Shown in pieces: positions 6,179 to 7,785 of a stretch of DNA of 7,785 nt. Numbering within the stretch: position 1 is the first letter of the stretch; every line of letters starts with the position of its first letter. This stretch comes from Planctomycetota bacterium (GTDB lineage: Bacteria > Planctomycetota > Phycisphaerae > WQYP01): NCBI GenBank assembly GCA_021780285.1, contig JAJXZA010000190.1, positions 1 through 7,785 of the forward strand, in the 5' to 3' direction. A program made the position numbers and the translations under genes. Under the pieces are notes generated by a model. The model searched no databases. It was given only the letters and a program-made list of their open reading frames with translations, and was not told the origin of the DNA.

Positions 6179-6526
6179 ATGCGATTTGGTTACACCCTTG
6201 CCTCCGGATTAACGCTCGCGGCGCTCGTGGCCGGTTTGGGCGCCTGCAGCAGCCAGCACAAGGCTGCCGCAACCCAGTCGGCGGCCAAAGAGTCTAAGCT
6301 GCCGCAGTCGGATGCGGGCATCTTTTCCAATCAATATGAAGAAAAGCAGAGCGGCGCCCAGCTATGGGCTGAAAACTGCGAACGCTGCCACAACCTGCGT
6401 TCACCGTCGCAGTTCAATGCGGCCCAATGGGACATTATTGTGCATCACATGCGGGTGATCGGCGGGCTTACCGCCGTGGAGGCACGCAAGATACGCGTCT
6501 TCCTCGAATCCGCAAGCGGCCAGTAA
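6179..6526 (+). CDS. Monohaem cytochrome c lipoprotein
   Basis: A 115-residue protein. The signal sequence ends in a lipobox LGAC, so Cys23 should be lipidated and anchor the protein to a membrane, probably the outer one, since Ser-Ser follows it rather than an Asp retention signal. A flexible Ala/Ser/Lys/Gln linker (24-55) leads to a small haem domain with CERCH (67-71) in LWAENCERCHN. Met91 in VHHMRVIGGLT is the likely sixth ligand, although His89 or His90 could serve. The closing helix (VEARKIRVFLES) matches the LTxxEaxxIxxFL pattern of short cytochromes I know from similar bacteria. It starts 29 bp after the porin stop behind the same leader as the porin gene, so the two are almost certainly co-transcribed. 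It could pass electrons to or from the porin or the upstream soluble cytochrome; partners are inferred from position only. Confidence 0.88.
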   Translation: MRFGYTLASGLTLAALVAGLGACSSQHKAAATQSAAKESKLPQSDAGIFSNQYEEKQSGAQLWAENCERCHNLRSPSQFNAAQWDIIVHHMRVIGGLTAVEARKIRVFLESASGQ

Positions 6527-6566
6527 TCGCCGCTTTGTGGCCTGAACTCCACTCTTTCTTCAAACC

Positions 6567-6607
6567 CGCGGGCGCTGACTACACTCCCAGCGCCCGCGTG
6601 GCGTTTT
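6567..6607. terminator. Strong GC hairpin between convergent genes
   Basis: CGCGGGCGCTG (6567-6577) and CAGCGCCCGCG (6588-6598) form a perfect 11-bp stem with a 10-nt loop, followed by TGGCGTTTT. It lies 40 nt after the cytochrome lipoprotein stop and about 100 nt past the stop of the MFS gene on the other strand. The T-run is short, but the stem is strong enough to act in both directions. The remaining 90 bp up to the MFS stop hold nothing recognisable. Confidence 0.75.
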
Positions 6608-6700
6608 GCAGGTTTAGCACGACATCTGCAAGCGCTGATCGAACGACGCCGCACGCGGCCTGCGCAGAGCCGATCAACCGCATTGCCGCCGCTGACGTGA

Positions 6701-7663
6701 TCAGCCATCGGCCTCGGTTGGCGCCGGCATCTCGGGGCGACTGGCCATAAAGCCAAGCGCCCCGCCGCCGACGCACAGCACAATTAATAAGGCCAAGGCC
6801 TTGGGAATAATGGCATTGGGGGCGCCGGCCACGGCAATGAGTCCCGGCCCCAATGTCGCGCCAAGCCCTATCAGCCCCTCATGCACACCTGCTTTTTCGG
6901 CAGCGCCGGCGCTTAAGTGCATGGAGTAATAAATGGAGCCGGAATACTGCATCGCCAGCCCGACGCCATATAGAATCTGCGCAAACACAAACATCATCAG
7001 CGACTGGCTCAGCAGCATCGCCACCGCGCCTGCCACAAGCGCGACGAATGGAATGAGGGTCCAGCGAATGCGATAGTGCCAGCCGGTCCAGAGTGTTGTA
7101 ATCAAGAATCCCACGATAACGGCCAGCGATGCTATAGACGCCAGCGCCGTTGCCAAAACATAGGATTTTATGCCCAGCGACAGCGTAATAGTGGGCATAA
7201 AGGGTGTGACGGTGTTGGCTGCAACAAATGCGAGCATATTTGAAAGCCAGGCCATGTGCAGAAGTTTGCGTGACCGGGGAGAGTTTAACAGCGGCAGGTC
7301 ATGGGCTTTCCTTTGATTGGGGCCTTCGTGCATCGCGATGTCCTCAGCTTTCGGTGGAATGGCAATCCGGACCATGAGTATCCAGAGCACACAACCTATT
7401 CCAGCGGCGAGCATAAAAAGTCCCGCCCACGAAAGGGTCTTTGCCAAGACGCCGGCAACACACGCCGCCACAAACCCCGTGGACGACCAATTAAGGTTGT
7501 AGAGCGTCATACGCATACTTAGGGCTATTTTCCCGCGCGTGCGCGTTAAGGCAGATTCAATGGACGGCCACAGCGGGCCGGTACACATATTCATCAGCGG
7601 CAGAAAAGCAAAAAGCATTCCCAGGCTGCGGCGCCACACGGCCCACGCTCCGAAAATAAACAC
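6701..7663 (-). CDS. MFS transporter lacking its N-terminal helices, probably a pseudogene
   Basis: A 320-residue open frame, starting at a GTG, that encodes the last part of a major facilitator superfamily transporter. Family members usually have about 400 residues and twelve helices. Here the chain begins in a helix equivalent to TM3 (FIFGAWAVW). It goes on with TM4 (LGMLFAFLPLMNMCTGPLWPS), TM5 and TM6, a polar central loop (about 100-135), and a full C-terminal six-helix half that includes HEGLIGLGATLGPGL, typical of TM11. The first two helices and the TM2-TM3 signature loop are missing. In-frame sequence upstream runs only nine more codons to a TAA (7690-7688). No other minus-strand frame up to the window edge reads like the missing helices. 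No good ribosome site precedes the GTG. The gene therefore looks cut by an insertion or deletion and is unlikely to make a working carrier. The substrate is unknown. Confidence 0.75.
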   Translation of the reverse strand: MFIFGAWAVWRRSLGMLFAFLPLMNMCTGPLWPSIESALTRTRGKIALSMRMTLYNLNWSSTGFVAACVAGVLAKTLSWAGLFMLAAGIGCVLWILMVRIAIPPKAEDIAMHEGPNQRKAHDLPLLNSPRSRKLLHMAWLSNMLAFVAANTVTPFMPTITLSLGIKSYVLATALASIASLAVIVGFLITTLWTGWHYRIRWTLIPFVALVAGAVAMLLSQSLMMFVFAQILYGVGLAMQYSGSIYYSMHLSAGAAEKAGVHEGLIGLGATLGPGLIAVAGAPNAIIPKALALLIVLCVGGGALGFMASRPEMPAPTEADG

Positions 7664-7785
7664 TAGTGTAGTGTCCCAGAGGAAGATTTACGATATGCAC
7701 TTCACAGTTTTTTCAAATATTCTGGCCCAAGCGGGCTATCGACGCCGTGTGCTCCGCGAACCATGACGGCCAGCAACTGTAAACG
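7664..7785. mobile_element. Possible insertion-sequence end abutting the broken MFS gene
   Basis: Where the MFS homology stops, the plus strand reads TAGTGTAGTGTCCCAGAGG, which has the look of a transposon terminus (repeated TAGTG, then TGTCCC). Beyond it, one minus-strand frame runs in from the window edge and ends LGPEYLKKL-stop about 40 bp from the boundary, a layout seen for transposase C termini. On the plus strand a 23-codon frame starts at 7695 behind GAGGAAG. Neither is recognisable as a known transposase, and the other end is outside the window, so this is a tentative call. Confidence 0.35.

Noticed and set aside
7539..7766. 75-codon plus-strand open frame across the MFS break
   Set aside because: Most of it is antisense to the MFS gene and it has no recognisable features; only its last 23 codons lie outside.

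Overview
The window looks like a chromosomal stretch from a Gram-negative, diderm bacterium of moderate GC content. A planctomycete, perhaps of the Phycisphaerae type, is my best guess. The guess rests on protein style only: a P-loop sulfotransferase, an MsbA-like exporter with an oversized first periplasmic loop, small monohaem c cytochromes and a coiled-coil porin. No rRNA, tRNA or marker gene confirms it. No CRISPR array or RNA gene was seen.

Left part (1-1349): a sulfotransferase gene lies on the minus strand (842 to 90). A 507-bp divergent spacer follows. Inside it sits a complete 152-bp miniature transposable element (943-1094) with perfect 15-bp terminal inverted repeats beginning GTAA, flanked by a perfect 8-bp target duplication (ATGAAGCT). 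This geometry fits IS66-type transposition. A good sigma70-type promoter (TTGCAA-17-TATACT) precedes the next gene.

Middle left (1350-3518): one large ABC exporter gene, with membrane domain and ATPase fused in one chain. Instead of a short loop between TM1 and TM2 it carries about 130 residues, part of which reads like a PDZ domain. A run of nine G lies in frame in that insert.

Middle (3519-6526): a 624-bp non-coding region ends in a perfect TGTGA-N6-TCACA site, as bound by CRP/FNR-type regulators, upstream of a three-gene same-strand cluster. The genes are a periplasmic or membrane-anchored monohaem cytochrome c, an outer-membrane porin with an N-terminal coiled coil, and a monohaem cytochrome c lipoprotein. 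The last two share an identical 13-nt leader and Shine-Dalgarno block. The cluster may form an electron-transfer module at the outer membrane. That function is inference; the gene order and motifs are directly visible. A strong GC-rich hairpin (6567-6598) closes the cluster.

Right part (6701-7785): on the minus strand lies an MFS transporter whose reading frame starts abruptly inside what should be TM3. The first three helices are missing. The break coincides with sequence resembling an insertion-element end (about 7664-7690), so the gene is probably a truncated remnant.
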